A DNA stretch of 64,000 nt, from assembly GCF_023065955.2 (NCBI RefSeq), contig NW_026622997.1:24176001-24240000 (forward strand). The letters run 5' to 3'. Shown here one piece after another: positions 45,160 through 56,339 of the stretch. The stretch is from Ursus arctos. Taxonomy: Eukaryota > Chordata > Mammalia > Carnivora > Ursidae. The notes under the pieces are model-generated. The model saw only the letters and a program-made list of their open reading frames with translations. It was not told the DNA's origin and made no database searches. Made by a program: the position numbers and the translations under genes. Numbering within the stretch: the stretch's first letter is position 1; each line of letters starts with the position of its first letter.

Positions 45160-45575
45160 ATTTCTTCCTCCTCCCCCTTTTTTATCCTTTTTTAAAAAAT
45201 TAAGATTATAATTTTTGGTGAAGCAGTCTAAGGTTCACTGCAAAGTTGAGAAAAAGGTACAGAGATTTCCCATACGCCCCCTGTCCCCACACATGCACAG
45301 CCTTCCCCATTATCATCATCCCCCACCAGAGTGGTTCAGTCATTACAACTGATGAACCTTCATTGACATATTATGACCACCCAAAGTCCATAGTTTACAT
45401 TAGGGTTCTTTCATGGTATGGTACCTTCTGTGAATTTGGACAAATGTTTAATGACATGTACCCACCATTATGATATCATACAGAGTATTTTTACTGCTCT
45501 TTGCTCTGTCTTTTCATCCCTCCCCCCCAAAAAAACCCTGACAACCACTGGTCTTTTTACTGTCTCCATAGTTTT
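45160..45575 (-). mobile_element. L1M 3' end fragment
   Basis: GGTACAGAGATTTCCCATACG, TGTCCCCACACATGCACAGC, CCCCCACCAGAGTGGTTCAG, CCATAGTTTACATTAGGGTTC and ATCATACAGAGTATTTTTACTG follow the reverse complement of an L1M 3' region. Confidence 0.8.
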
Positions 45576-47392
45576 GCCACGGCTGTCCTTTATTACCAGT
45601 GGTCCCTAAGGCCTACACAGCTAACATCAGACATTCCCTCTTTAGGAATGGACTGTGGGAACATTCTCTCTTGACCCTGTTGTCACTGTTCACTATTGGA
45701 TTCACTGTTCTGGCTGCTAGGCAGTACCCCTGAGGGTCCTGTTGTTACTTGAGGAGACATGAACGGGAAGAAGAAATCCACTCTAATTCCCTGGGAAAGA
45801 GTTAAAAAGGCAGAGGGAAGAGAGAACTCATCTGTCCTTGAGTGGAAAAGGAGGAGAGAAATATAAAGGAAATTCAACTCTGGAGACTGAAACTGTATTT
45901 AGGGCAGAGTTCTCACCCTGCTTTCAAAATTCATTAGGCCTAGTTCATTGTTTTTCCCAAAGAAACAATTGGAAATGACTTTAACACTCCAATTCACCTG
46001 CCTTAAAGTTTAACTAAATTTGCAGAGGTCTGACCTAGAAACCTAACTACCTAAAGAAGTCCGTTTTGCAGAAAAAGCAAATGCAATCTGGTTTTAAAAC
46101 AAAAACAGAGAAAAACCTTACAAAGATATTTCTACTCAGATCCTTTATATCCATCTCATTAGCTCAAGCACAAAATGCCTAAACACATGACAACAATACT
46201 TAGGACGGGCTTTATGTGGAAAGGGAGCTTTCGAATGGCTGAAAAATGATCAAACCTCAAGATACATAGCAGAAGAAAGCATTCATTCTGTTTTGGAAAG
46301 CCATGGAAATGCTTTGGCATGGTCTTTTAGGAATGGTCACCGAACCTCCAGGTGGGTGTTAAACAGTCAAAGCTTCCCTGGCACCAGACAATATGAATAA
46401 TGGAAAGCTGCATGCAATTTCTGAGAATTCAGGGTGCCTTTAAAGAAAATCCCAATAAGCCAGTTCTTGGCTAAGTGGCCAAAGTTTTACATGCACCCAG
46501 ACATAGTAATTAAACAAATGTGCACATATGCCCTCAACTTGTGATTCTGGACAATAGAACTATTAAGTTGCAATATTAAGACTTAAGTACATTCACTTGA
46601 ACTAATTTAACTTCGGTTTCAGATAATGGGGCAGCCAAGTTCCTGGAATTCGCCTCTCCTTATTATTATTTTTCTTTCTTCTGAATTTAAATACCAGTTC
46701 ACCTAGACGTTTCAGGATTCTGGGAGCTTGTATTTGCCTTAAAAAGAGGTCAAGAGAAGCTCTCTCTATTTATACCCAGAAAGACCATGTTCAGTGTGAA
46801 AGAAATATCCCCACAGAGTTCAGCTCTAAAACTCCCAACGGCAGAGAAAAGAGAAGTTGGTGGCATGATGCACTTAGAGATCTGCTTTGCATTTGTAATA
46901 TTATCTGTTTGGTTGGTAGCCTAGTTTGTGGTTTTTCAGGAAAAATACTGCAAAGATTAATATCTGCTTCCATGTTGCTATTCCTTTGGTTTCCACAATC
47001 CAAGATGTAGGCCTGCCTGCTTTTCCATTTGTCTCCTTTGGGAGACTCAGAATTGATTTATTAAGTTGGATTAGTTTGGGTTAATGCAGAGAGATGTCAA
47101 AGACTCCTCAAACATAGTGATGGCAAAGGGACTAAAGAAACCAGTCAACCAAAATAGTGGGAGAAAAGAAAAAATAAATAAGGAAGGAGGGAAAATGGTA
47201 ATTAATGTCAATATGCTGTTTTAACTCAGAATTTTGAAGGCTGCAAAACATTGGGAATGCAAAGTAATGACCTGGAAGATAAACTCAGATTAAGAAATGT
47301 CAGATTGGAGGATAATCTTGATGGGGTGGAAGAGAAACAGTGACCTTCCCCCACCCTCCCCACCCCTCACATAGAGCATTGCAAATTCTTTG
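45576..47392. other. Repeat-free segment
   Basis: About 1.8 kb with no assigned repeat, gene or RNA. AT-rich with TATTTA and CAATT motifs. It could carry conserved non-coding elements, which only cross-species comparison would show. Confidence 0.5.
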
Positions 47393-47405
47393 GATAAATA
47401 TTTTT

Positions 47406-47587
47406 TTCTTAAAGATTTTATTTATTTATTAGAGAGAAAGCACAAGCAGGGGGAGGGGCAGAGAGAGAGGTAGATTCAGACTCTCCGCTGAGGAGGGAGC
47501 CCAACGCGGGACTCAATCCCAGGACTCTGGGATCATGACCCGAGTCGAAAGCAGATGCTTAACCTACTGAGCCACCCAGGAGCTCCA
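47406..47587 (-). mobile_element. SINEC
   Basis: Reverse copy: TTAAAGATTTTATTTATTTA, AGCACAAGCAGGGGGAGGGG, TGAGCCACCCAGGAGCTCC. Perfect 13-bp duplication GATAAATATTTTT at 47393-47405 and 47588-47600. Confidence 0.95.
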
Positions 47588-47600
47588 GATAAATATTTTT

Positions 47601-48104
47601 AATTCCTTCCACAAGCCATATCTTAATTTCCTTAAAGCTTGAAGCATTGACAGTAATCAGCTGTGTTTTATATGTAAGATGAGAAATTCTTGCAGGAAAA
47701 AGACAAATGTCTTAACTTCCTCTGGCCTCTGAGGATTTTTTGTTTCTGTGGAGAAGCTGACAGAGCCACCACCTCGATGGCTTTCAGTGACATAGGGCTT
47801 AAACCAGAGTTGTTAAGAATTCCAAACATTACGAGTCAAATGCTTATCTGGCTGGCTCCAGTTATCATATTTAAAGAACACGCTTCCTTGAACTATTATC
47901 TTGATAAGTATCTTTTCGAGACTGTGCTGAATCAAAAGAATTTTTATTAATAAAGAGGCAAATGCCTCAGAGAAGAAATAAGCTGCAAAACATTTTCTTT
48001 GGTTGTGATCTTACTCGGAGATTCCCAGAATCGTCCTGCAGTTACAGTGGGTGATTGGCCTTCTATTAATGGGATCATTCATGGACTATTTTTATCGTGT
48101 GAAT
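47601..48104. other. Unassigned sequence
   Basis: No repeat or gene. The 86-codon frame at 47690-47950 has no recognisable domain. Confidence 0.4.
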
Positions 48105-48330
48105 AACAGATAACAGTAATTGAGCATTTGTTCTATGCCAGGCACCATTCTAAGTGCTTTCTATGTACGAATTGTTAGTCTTCACTACAATCAAAGGTGG
48201 AGGTATTATCATCCCTGTTTTAAAGATGAGAAAAGCAAGGTTAGGTCATTGTCTGAGGTCACAGTGCTCTTACAAGTGGCAGGATTCATATTTGAGTTAT
48301 AATCCACACTTACAACCACAATACTATGGT
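48105..48330 (-). mobile_element. MIR, nearly complete
   Basis: AATTGAGCATTTGTTCTATGCCAGGCACC, AGGTGGAGGTATTATCATCCC, GATGAGAAAAGCAAGGTTAG and CTGAGGTCACAGTGCTCTTACAAGTGGCAGGATTC form the reverse complement of MIR over most of its length. Confidence 0.8.
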
Positions 48331-48355
48331 GTTGTCATCATATCAAGACACTGAG

Positions 48356-48585
48356 GGGTTTTTTTTAAAGATTTTATTTATTTGAGAGAGAGAAAGTGTA
48401 CATGCACGTGCTTAGCGGGGGGAGGGGCAGTGAAAGAGGGAGAGGGAATCTCAAGCAGACCGTCCCCCCCAACCGTGCGGAGTGCAGAGCCTGATGCAGG
48501 GCTGGATCCAGGACCCTGAGATCATGACCATGAGCCAAAACCATGAGTCAGACGCTCAACTGACTGAGCCACCGAGATGCCCCTG
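48356..48585 (-). mobile_element. SINEC
   Basis: Reverse copy with an enlarged C-rich segment (CGTCCCCCCCAACCGTGCGG). Flanks GACACTGAG at 48347-48355 and 48586-48594. Confidence 0.93.
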
Positions 48586-48594
48586 GACACTGAG

Positions 48595-48995
48595 ATTTTT
48601 TTAAATAATCTATTTCTGGCCATCGATGGGAAGATATGTTCATTTATCCTGAGAGTAATTATGCTGGCAGTCTCTTTTCTGTGACCTATTCATTTCATAA
48701 AGTGAGTTTAAATACAAATACAAAACAAGTCCAAGTCTTCACACTGCCAGCAAGATGCCAGGAAGGTGTGGAGAGAGTATGGGAGACAAGCCTGTGTTCA
48801 GAAGAGATCGCTACTATCTCCCTGGCCTGACAGGGATCAAGTATGATAAGTTCTTTTAAGGAAAAAAAAAATGGAGATAAAACTCAAGGAGCTTTTATTT
48901 TTCTAAATTTCATTTTCTTTCCTTTGACATCATGGCTGGTTTAAGTTACCCAGCAGCAGGGAATGATAAGAGAAATCTTTTAATTAAGAGCGTGG
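48595..48995. other. Unassigned sequence
   Basis: No repeat or gene; a short A9 run at about 48861. Confidence 0.4.
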
Positions 48996-49009
48996 AAGAA
49001 ACATGTTTT

Positions 49010-49199
49010 TATTTTTAATGTTTTTTTATTATATTATGTTAGTCACCATACAGTACATCCCTGGTTTCTGATGTAAAGTTCGATGATTCATTACTTGCGT
49101 ATAACACCCACTGCACCATGCAATATGTGCCCTCCTTACTGCCCATCACCAGCCTATCCCATTCCCCCACTCCCCTCCCCTCTGAAGCCCTCAGTTTGT
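49010..49199 (-). mobile_element. Young 5'-truncated L1 (3' tip only)
   Basis: 190-bp reverse copy of the L1 3' end: GTTAGTCACCATACAGTACA, CACTGCACCATGCAATATG, CCCTCAGTTTGT. Perfect 14-bp duplication AAGAAACATGTTTT at 48996-49009 and 49200-49213. The frame at 49083-49517 starts in it and is a shadow. Confidence 0.95.
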
Positions 49200-49213
49200 A
49201 AGAAACATGTTTT

Positions 49214-50585
49214 GAACCATGAAGTCAGAAGGTGTGAGAAGCTCCTGTTTACCAAGGGCACGCTGCTCCTCCAGGAGAGCAGGCTGGCTGCTGCACGCAT
49301 CAGAGCAAGAGGAAGCACAAGGGTCTCGCAACATGATGTTAAGATGTCTCAGCACCACAGGATTAGAAGTAGCGTCTTCTTCTTCCACCCAAAGAATAAT
49401 TTGCACAGCCTCTCAACATGGCTGAAGTGGCTGCGAGCCAGCCAGTGTTCCTGGAAGGGTAGAGAGGGCGTGGGGGGCAACCTAGAGAGGACGTGGAAGC
49501 CAAGTGGAAGAGATTAGCCCCCCAAATAAAATGGAGGGTTGTGCAGAATCAGGAACTCAGGAGAGGGATGAAAGGAGAAGCCCAGGGCTGGTCGCTTCCA
49601 ACCCAGCTACTATCAACACTTGTCCCATTTTTCTTCCTGCTTTGCAAGGTATGACGTTGGCCACAAAAATGGAAGAAAATGCCCCTGTGAGTCTGAAACC
49701 TCTGACTGGTGAGGGGGAAGGGACCTGAAGGAACAGTGGTAAGAACTGAGAAAAAAAATATTAAAAACATGGAAATTCCATAAAAACTCAACAGCAATAG
49801 CTGTGCATCCTGGATGCCATTGCTTAGGGTCCAAGGAAAGCCTAGCTTAGATCTCTACTTTCTACATGGATATTAGGGGGAAAAAATCTTTTTTTCTCTT
49901 TTTACAGTATTTCCGGGCTATGTGAAAAAAGACTCCTCACAATATTGCATGAGGAGAAATGGCTAAAATAACTTCTGATGTTCTCTCTGCTGTGCGAAGA
50001 TAGTGTGCTTGCCATTTTATTAATTTATTTCTTTCTGAGGTCCCAGGTTAAGCCCATATTTGCTGAGAATCCTGAAGGAGGAAAATATGGCCGTGCTGTG
50101 ATTTAATAATACAGTGGGCTAAGAAGCCAGAATTTGTACTCGGAGACACAGGCACAGCGGTACAAGGTCATTCTGCAGATATTTCTGTTGGTGAAATGGA
50201 ACAGCATTTGCGGACGCTTCTCAGTCGTGGGGATTCCTGAGACAGCAGTGGTGAACGTTCCTTCAGCACCGACACAGCGCCAGGCTCGACAGCCTGCGCA
50301 TAGAGATTCGAGACTTTAGAGGCTGCAAAGCACAAGCCATTGTTACCCCTTGTCATTTTTTTAAAATTATGGAAGTCCATGTCACAGCCCTTATTGCAGA
50401 TTGCACAAGAAGCCTCTCAACGCCATTTTACTTCATCCTTTATGGTGTGGTACGTTTATGATCCACTCTGTGCAAATCCGAAGGAAGAGGAGAACTGTTC
50501 CATGTGAGACATGAGGTTGCCTCTCATTTCTGCTGTAGCTGACACAATGCCAACGTACTGCAGGGGGCGAAGAATTAAAATTCTA
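49214..50585. other. Unassigned sequence
   Basis: About 1.4 kb with no assigned repeat, gene or RNA. Overlapping frames occur on both strands near 49200-49830 without domains. Confidence 0.45.
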
Positions 50586-50603
50586 CTAAAGATCTCTATT
50601 TTT

Positions 50604-50796
50604 TTTTTTTAAGATTTTATTTATTTATTCGACAGAGATAGAGACAGCCAGCGAGAGAGGGAACACAGCAGGGGGAGTGGGAGAGGAAGAAGCAGGCTCA
50701 TAGCAGAAGAGCCTGATGTGGGGCTCGATCCCATAACGCCAGGATCATGCCCTGAGCCGAAGGCAGGCGCTTAACCACTGTGCCACCCAGGCGCCC
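50604..50796 (-). mobile_element. Young SINEC, bear-type variant
   Basis: Close to the variant consensus. Perfect 18-bp duplication CTAAAGATCTCTATTTTT at 50586-50603 and 50797-50814, one of the longest and cleanest in the window. Confidence 0.97.
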
Positions 50797-50929
50797 CTAA
50801 AGATCTCTATTTTTGCAAGGTAGGCTCCCTCTGTAGTTTCCAAAATTATGTGTTTTATGATTTTATAAAATTAACACCGTGCATTTAAATATAGAAAAAA
50901 AATAGAAAAAATGTAAATCGCTCTTCAAG

Positions 50930-51035
50930 AGTCAAGGACCTTGACCAGTTCCACATGTAGTCAGAGGTGGAAGCCAAGTTAGGAATCCAAAGACTCTTAT
51001 TTCAAAGCTAAGGTCATTTTTACTATATCACAGCT
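50930..51035 (-). mobile_element. MIR fragment
   Basis: GTAGTCAGAGGTGGAAGCCA, TTAGGAATCCAAAGACTC and CATTTTTACTATATCACAG resemble the 5' half of MIR in reverse. Confidence 0.5.
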
Positions 51036-53164
51036 TAGAGTTTAGCTATTTTAATATTTTGTTTTTTTCACGTAACATTGTGCCAAAAGGGTATTTGAGT
51101 CAAACTTCCTTAGAGGGAGGCATAACATTTTTCAAGTGCTCCAGAAGTGTTTTTTGAACATTTAAAAATAATATTTTGTGGAACGTCATTGTTGAGGTTG
51201 AAGATCAAGGATGCGGGCAACTCTGTACTGTGGCATCTGGATGCTGCTGGAAACAGCTTTTGTGCAAGGACCTGCTCTCCTCCACCTGGGCTGGGGTTTT
51301 GCCGAGTCAGTAGGAGGGGCAATGACCACAACTATCTTTCTTTCTAGGAAGTCAGAGGTTTAACAGGTCTGGGTTGGGTGGGAGACAGCATTCTTGAAGG
51401 AATGTTTAAATAATTAGAGAAAGAAATGGAAACTCATTTCCTGGGGATCTCTGAAGAAAGACAGGAGAAGGTCTCATCCATCTAGCAAGGTTGATGTGTG
51501 TCTTTGCATGAAGAAAAGTAGAGAAGGGTGTCAATTCGTTGTTCTAAGCTTTAGATCTGTAGGGACTGGAAAAAAGAAAAAAAACAAAAGAAAGCAAAGC
51601 AAAGAGGGTAACTCAGTATAATACTCTGGAGAGCCCAAGTTGAGTACCGCTAGCATCAGGGGTATTCTGGGACGTGGAGTTTAGGGTGGCAGGATGGGAA
51701 ACCCTCCATCCCTCCTAGGTATCTGTCCTCCTTCTCCTCAGATGGACGTCTTCCCCTCCTGGTGCTTTGCTCTCCCCCAGGAGGCTGTTGGCTCTTCCTT
51801 CACCCGCTGTTTCTGTCCTCCTGTTTCCTTCCAGGAAATCACTCCTCTCCAACAAAGATACACGTGTTCCTTGTCATGGATATACCTCATATGTAGATTA
51901 ACTCAATGGTTACTGAAGTAGCAGACTCATTTTACAGTTGGTAAATTAATTTCAAATTCAGTCTCAGCCTTTCTGGCAAAGCTTTTGCAGCCAAGAGCTG
52001 CAGCTCAGATCGTGTGCCCGAGTAGCCCCCGCCTCTGCTCCCATCAGCCAGATCTCTTCTCTCTACAGAAGCGCACGCCTTGCCCCATGCTGACAGTCAC
52101 TTGTTTCAGCATTGGCTAATCACCAATATGTTCTGTTAAGTGAGATTCATAGATGCTGATTGCATTTAGTGCATAAATTACTTCATTATTAAAATCAGGT
52201 CATTTGAGCCCCCAAACCATTAACATGAAGGTTATTAACATAATTTCATAAGCTAATAAATCAAGCACAGGAAAGGAATTAAAGGGTTCTTAGTGATAAG
52301 TGTTTCTTCAGAGATTAAGGAACACAATTTTCTTATGCATATATTAACATTTTATGAGTGGATTCATGCAAGAGTAGTTTTTTTCTCTCTGCACACATGA
52401 CTCACACTTCGTCTTCATGCTCACCCTCTGAAGCTCATTTTCAAAATTAAGGGTTCTTTTTTTCTTTTCAAATAACTGTAAAGCAGTTTTCAACTGAATC
52501 CATTAGCCTTCTGTAATATGCGCTACCTATAAAATTCTTATCTTTTCACACGCCTTAGACTGCGAAATCTTTGGAGTAGGGGGAGGAGGTAAGGTAAAGG
52601 TGGAAGGAAAAATACCTCGGATTGGTCTTAGATGGTGCAATTTTCATTCTAGGTGAATTTCAAATGTATTCCTGGTCTTAAAAGGTTCTAGTGAAGTTCT
52701 AATTATCTCTCTAATTACAACACATACTGAGGTTAAGTGTTCTTATCAAATGGTGCATTAAAAATGGGTTTTATTCCCAGGCTGGATCTAATAGGTTGTG
52801 ATACTGGCCTGAACACACAGAAATTGGTTCCCTCGTTCATTCCACTTACCAGATTGTGAAAGATTCTGAGGGTCGGAGCCATCATTATCCAGTGCAATGG
52901 TGTTGCCTAGAAACGGAGATAAGTTCCAATGTAAATTAGACTATAACAACTTTATCCTTTGTGCAATTTGTGTAATGTTTTTAGCAAATAGCGACTGATG
53001 GGTCATAATTGAAATATGTGGAATGTTAGCAAGCAGTGAGTGTGACTTTACAGGAGAATTTGGGAGACGGGTGGGACCTGACAGTTCTTTCTAAGAACAA
53101 ATGTAGTGACCACACCATACTTTTCCTCTCAATCTTCAGTGACTGCGAATATTCCCTTGAACAA
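51036..53164. other. Repeat-free AT-rich segment
   Basis: About 2.1 kb with no assigned repeat or gene. TAAT-core motifs are frequent around 52130-52340 (CATAAATTACTTCATTATTA) and near 52700 (TCTAATTATC, TCTAATTACAAC). It is a plausible cluster of conserved non-coding sequence; this cannot be proven from one genome. Confidence 0.45.
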
Positions 53165-53545
53165 GGTACAAACTTCCCTGGACCTCCTCCTACCTCCCTG
53201 CTTTTAAACACCTCATTGCTCTTAGGATAGAAAGACATTTCTCAGCATGGTTTACAAGCCCCACATGGTCTGGCCTGCCCAGCCTATTGGCTTGCTATAC
53301 TGCTTACTTTTACTTCTTCCTCAGTACCACGGCCTCCCCACCACAAGGCCTTTGAACAGGCTTCCCTCTCTGATTGCAGTGCTCTTCTCCGTGCTTTGAA
53401 CGCACTGACTCCTGTTCATTCTTCAGATCTCAACTCAACAGCCACTTCCTCCAGGAAGCCTTCCCTGACCTCTCTGATTAGGGCAAATCCTTCCTAGCTG
53501 GGACAATACCATGAATGTCTCATTTAAGTATTTGTCACAGTTGAC
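53165..53545 (+). mobile_element. LINE L2 3' region
   Basis: GGTTTACAAGCCCCACATGGTCTGGCC, CCACAAGGCCTTTGAACAGGC, GCCACTTCCTCCAGGAAGCCTTCCCTGACC and TTTGTCACAGTTGACATTTT follow L2 closely. Confidence 0.8.
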
Positions 53546-53549
53546 ATTT

Positions 53550-54520
53550 TTAATTAAAAAAATTTTTAATTGTGAACATGTCTTCATGGTTTAAAAAAAT
53601 TAAAATGAAATAAAATGTTATATACTGGGCTGTCTAGTCTTGGTTCCCATTCTCATACATTCCATTCTGTCTCCCACTAGAAATACACTTTTTTAGTAGT
53701 TTCTTGTTTATCTTTCCAGTATTTTTTGCAAGGACAAACGCAAATATATGTCCTAAATATATCTTGTTTTCCCCCTTTTTAACACAAAAGATAATGTACC
53801 TTATACATGGTCTGCATCATGGTTTTTCCTCCCTGACAAGGTACTCTAGAGCTTATTCTGTATTGAGACATAAAGAACCTTTCTCCTTCTTTTTATAGCT
53901 GCATACAGTTCCCCTGCGTAACTCTTCCTTCGTTTACGGAACCAGTTCCTTATGCTGGCAGTTAAATTGCTTTCAGTCTTTTACAAGTAAAGCTGCAAAT
54001 TAATAACCCCATGTGAGCATGCGTGTCTCTGTTATTTATGCGTGTGCAGGTTATTTGTAGAGTGAATGCCCACCAGTAGGATTTCTGAGTCAAAGAATGA
54101 ATGATGCATCAGTAGTTTTGGTAGATTTCGCCATACTACCCTCCCTGCGAGCTGTATCATCTTGCAGCTTCATCAGCAAAACATGATTGTCCATTGTCCC
54201 CGGCTTCACAGCAGTGCTGTCCAACTTTGTGACTGGGAGGTGACAAATGATCCTCGGTGCAGTTTGAACGTGCATCTTTCTTATTTTGATTAAGGTTGAC
54301 TCTCTTTTCACGTGCTTGAAGACCGTTTATAGTTTTTGTGTGTATAAAGTGTATGTCCATGTTCCTTGCCCGTTTTCTATTGCCTGCTTAATCTCTTCCT
54401 CCCTGTTATCTAGGTGCTTTTTATTACAGAGATTAGCCATTTATCTGTGATATGTATTGCGAATATTTCCCCCAGCCTGTCATTCTTATGACTTTCCATG
54501 TGGTGATTTTGGATGGTCAG
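53550..54520 (-). mobile_element. L1ME-type 3' fragment
   Basis: Reverse complement of an old L1: CTTTTTATAGCTGCATACAG, TAGAGTGAATGCCCACCAGTAGGATTTCTGAGTCAAAG, TGGTAGATTTCGCCATACTACC, TTTATCTGTGATATGTATTGCGAATATTTCCCCCAG. No intact frame. Confidence 0.75.
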
Positions 54521-55317
54521 TATCTATCGCTCCTGCTAAGACACTAATAATACTAAGGAGGGCAAGTCCCACATCTCTTTTGGCACTGTTGTGGTCCCAA
54601 AACCTTTTCTTCAATCTGTAAAAAAAAAAGTGAGCTGTGTTGTAGATGGTCTCCAGGGCCCCCTCATCTCTGAAAGTCTAGAGTACTGTTTTCTTACATT
54701 CTGGTTTATTAAGTTTCCCTCTGCCTCTCTAAGCTCAGGCTCTAGGGGCACACGGATCATTGGGAAATGTGGAGCCTCACGTAATGTCACCTGGGAAGTG
54801 CCTGGAAAAGCTCCCTCCCCCAAGGATTCAACCTAATTCTCATTTGAAATTTCACCATCAGTGATACATCCTGTCTTAATTCCCACTGACTTTGTTCAAG
54901 TCCTTGTTACCTCTTGTCTGGGCTTAAGCCCTTCTCCACGTTTGTCTGCCTGGATCCTGTCTCTTCAGCCTCCAGCCTATATGCTGCCTCCCAATAACAT
55001 TTCTTATATAGAATCATCTTGATGGGGCCACTTCTCATCCAACTTTCTTGTATTGCCCATTTCATACAATATTAAGCTTTCTGGTCCCCTCCTGTTAAGG
55101 TCCCAAATGATGTGTTCAGCTTCATGTCTTACTAATGCTCTCGCTGGTCCCTTCTGTTCCCTCACGTAGGCTCCTTGCCTCATCCACCTCAACGCCCTTC
55201 TCAGGCTGCACCTTCCACCTGGCATGTCCTCCTTTTATCTGTCTAATTCTTCCTACAGAATATTTCCCATTTCTCACCATCCTCCGAAGCTGGGCTTGAA
55301 CTCTGTTTTCCCAGGGA
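54521..55317. other. Unassigned sequence, possible old LINE 54890-55250
   Basis: Text such as CAAGTCCTTGTTACCTCTTGTCTGGGCTTAAGCC and CATTTCATACAATATTAAGC is loosely L2-like, but too diverged to assign. No gene. Confidence 0.35.
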
Positions 55318-55330
55318 ACTCACGAGACTT

Positions 55331-55521
55331 CATTTTTTTTAAAGATTTTATTTATTTATTTGACAGAGAGAAAGCAGAAGCAGGGGCAGCGGCAGAGGGA
55401 GAGGAAGAAGCAGGCTCCTCACTGAGCAGGGAGCCCGACGTGGAGCTCGATCCCAGGACCCTGGGATCATGACCTGAGCCGAAGGCAGATGCTTAACCGA
55501 CTGAGCCACCCAGGCGCCCCC
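55331..55521 (-). mobile_element. SINEC
   Basis: Reverse near-consensus copy ending CCGACTGAGCCACCCAGGCG. Imperfect duplication ACTCACGAGACTT (55318-55330) and ACTCACAATACTT (55522-55534). Confidence 0.95.
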
Positions 55522-55552
55522 ACTCACAATACTTTAAAAAGATAAAAGATCA

Positions 55553-55743
55553 GGGGTTCCTGGATGGCTCAGTCGATTGAGCATCTGACTCTTGATTTCG
55601 GCTCAGGTTGTGATCTCAGGGCCCTGAGATGGAGCCCTGTGTTGGGCTCCATGCTGAGCATGGAGCCTGCTTGAGATTCTCTCTCCTCCTCTGTCTTTCC
55701 CCTACTGGTCAAGCACATGCATTCTCTCTGTCTTCAAAAAAAA
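55553..55743 (+). mobile_element. SINEC
   Basis: GGGGTTCCTGGATGGCTCAG head, short CAAAAAAAA tail. Duplication TAAAAGATCA at 55543-55552 and 55746-55755. It lies only 31 bp from the previous SINEC in the opposite direction. Confidence 0.94.
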
Positions 55744-55759
55744 GGTAAAAGATCATATT

Positions 55760-56291
55760 CTCTGGTTTTCTTGGAAGGTACGTGCATGGCTCTCTATCTC
55801 CCAGAGTATGATCTCTTTGAGGGCAGAAATGTATTCCTTTTCATCCTTATAGGGTTCCATAAGAAGCAGTCTCTAAGGCATTTGCTCACTAGAATTGAAG
55901 CAACACTCACTTCTGGGAACTTTAATTTTAAATTAATTTGCACAACACTCCTGGGGTGGATAGCAACTTAAGACTTACATGGGTAAGAGTTAGTTTAGCA
56001 GAGTTGGTTTTTTTCTTAAATTATGATTCGTGAAAACATCAGTGTCTGTGTGTGTGTGTCTGTGAGTGTGTGTGTGTGAGAGAGAGAGAGAGAACACATT
56101 CATAGGAGGGGAATGGTGTTAAGAGGGGGGGAAGGTATGTGTAAAGGTTAGAAGTGAAGGGCACTGAGGAGAACATTCTACTTTGCATTGTGCCAAAGAG
56201 CACCTCTGCTCATTCCTGAAGTAGCCTGTCTCATCATCGTACCAAAGCATATCCTTCCCGTCTTTTTGATCTTGGATGAAATTTATGCACA
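55760..56291. other. Unassigned sequence with (TG)n(AG)n
   Basis: A compound (TG)n-(AG)n microsatellite lies at 56041-56094. Otherwise nothing assigned. Confidence 0.5.
56041..56094. repeat. (TG)n(AG)n microsatellite
   Basis: GTGTGTGT interrupted by TCTGTGA, then (GA)n. Confidence 0.93.
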
Positions 56292-56339
56292 AAACTTTTC
56301 TAGTTAAGAGGGTACATTCCTCAATTTCATAAAAACCAT

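Noticed and set aside
49083..49517. 144-codon frame
   Set aside because: Its first part is the antisense of an L1 3'UTR tip; the same start appears in frames at 21132 and 21155 for the same reason.
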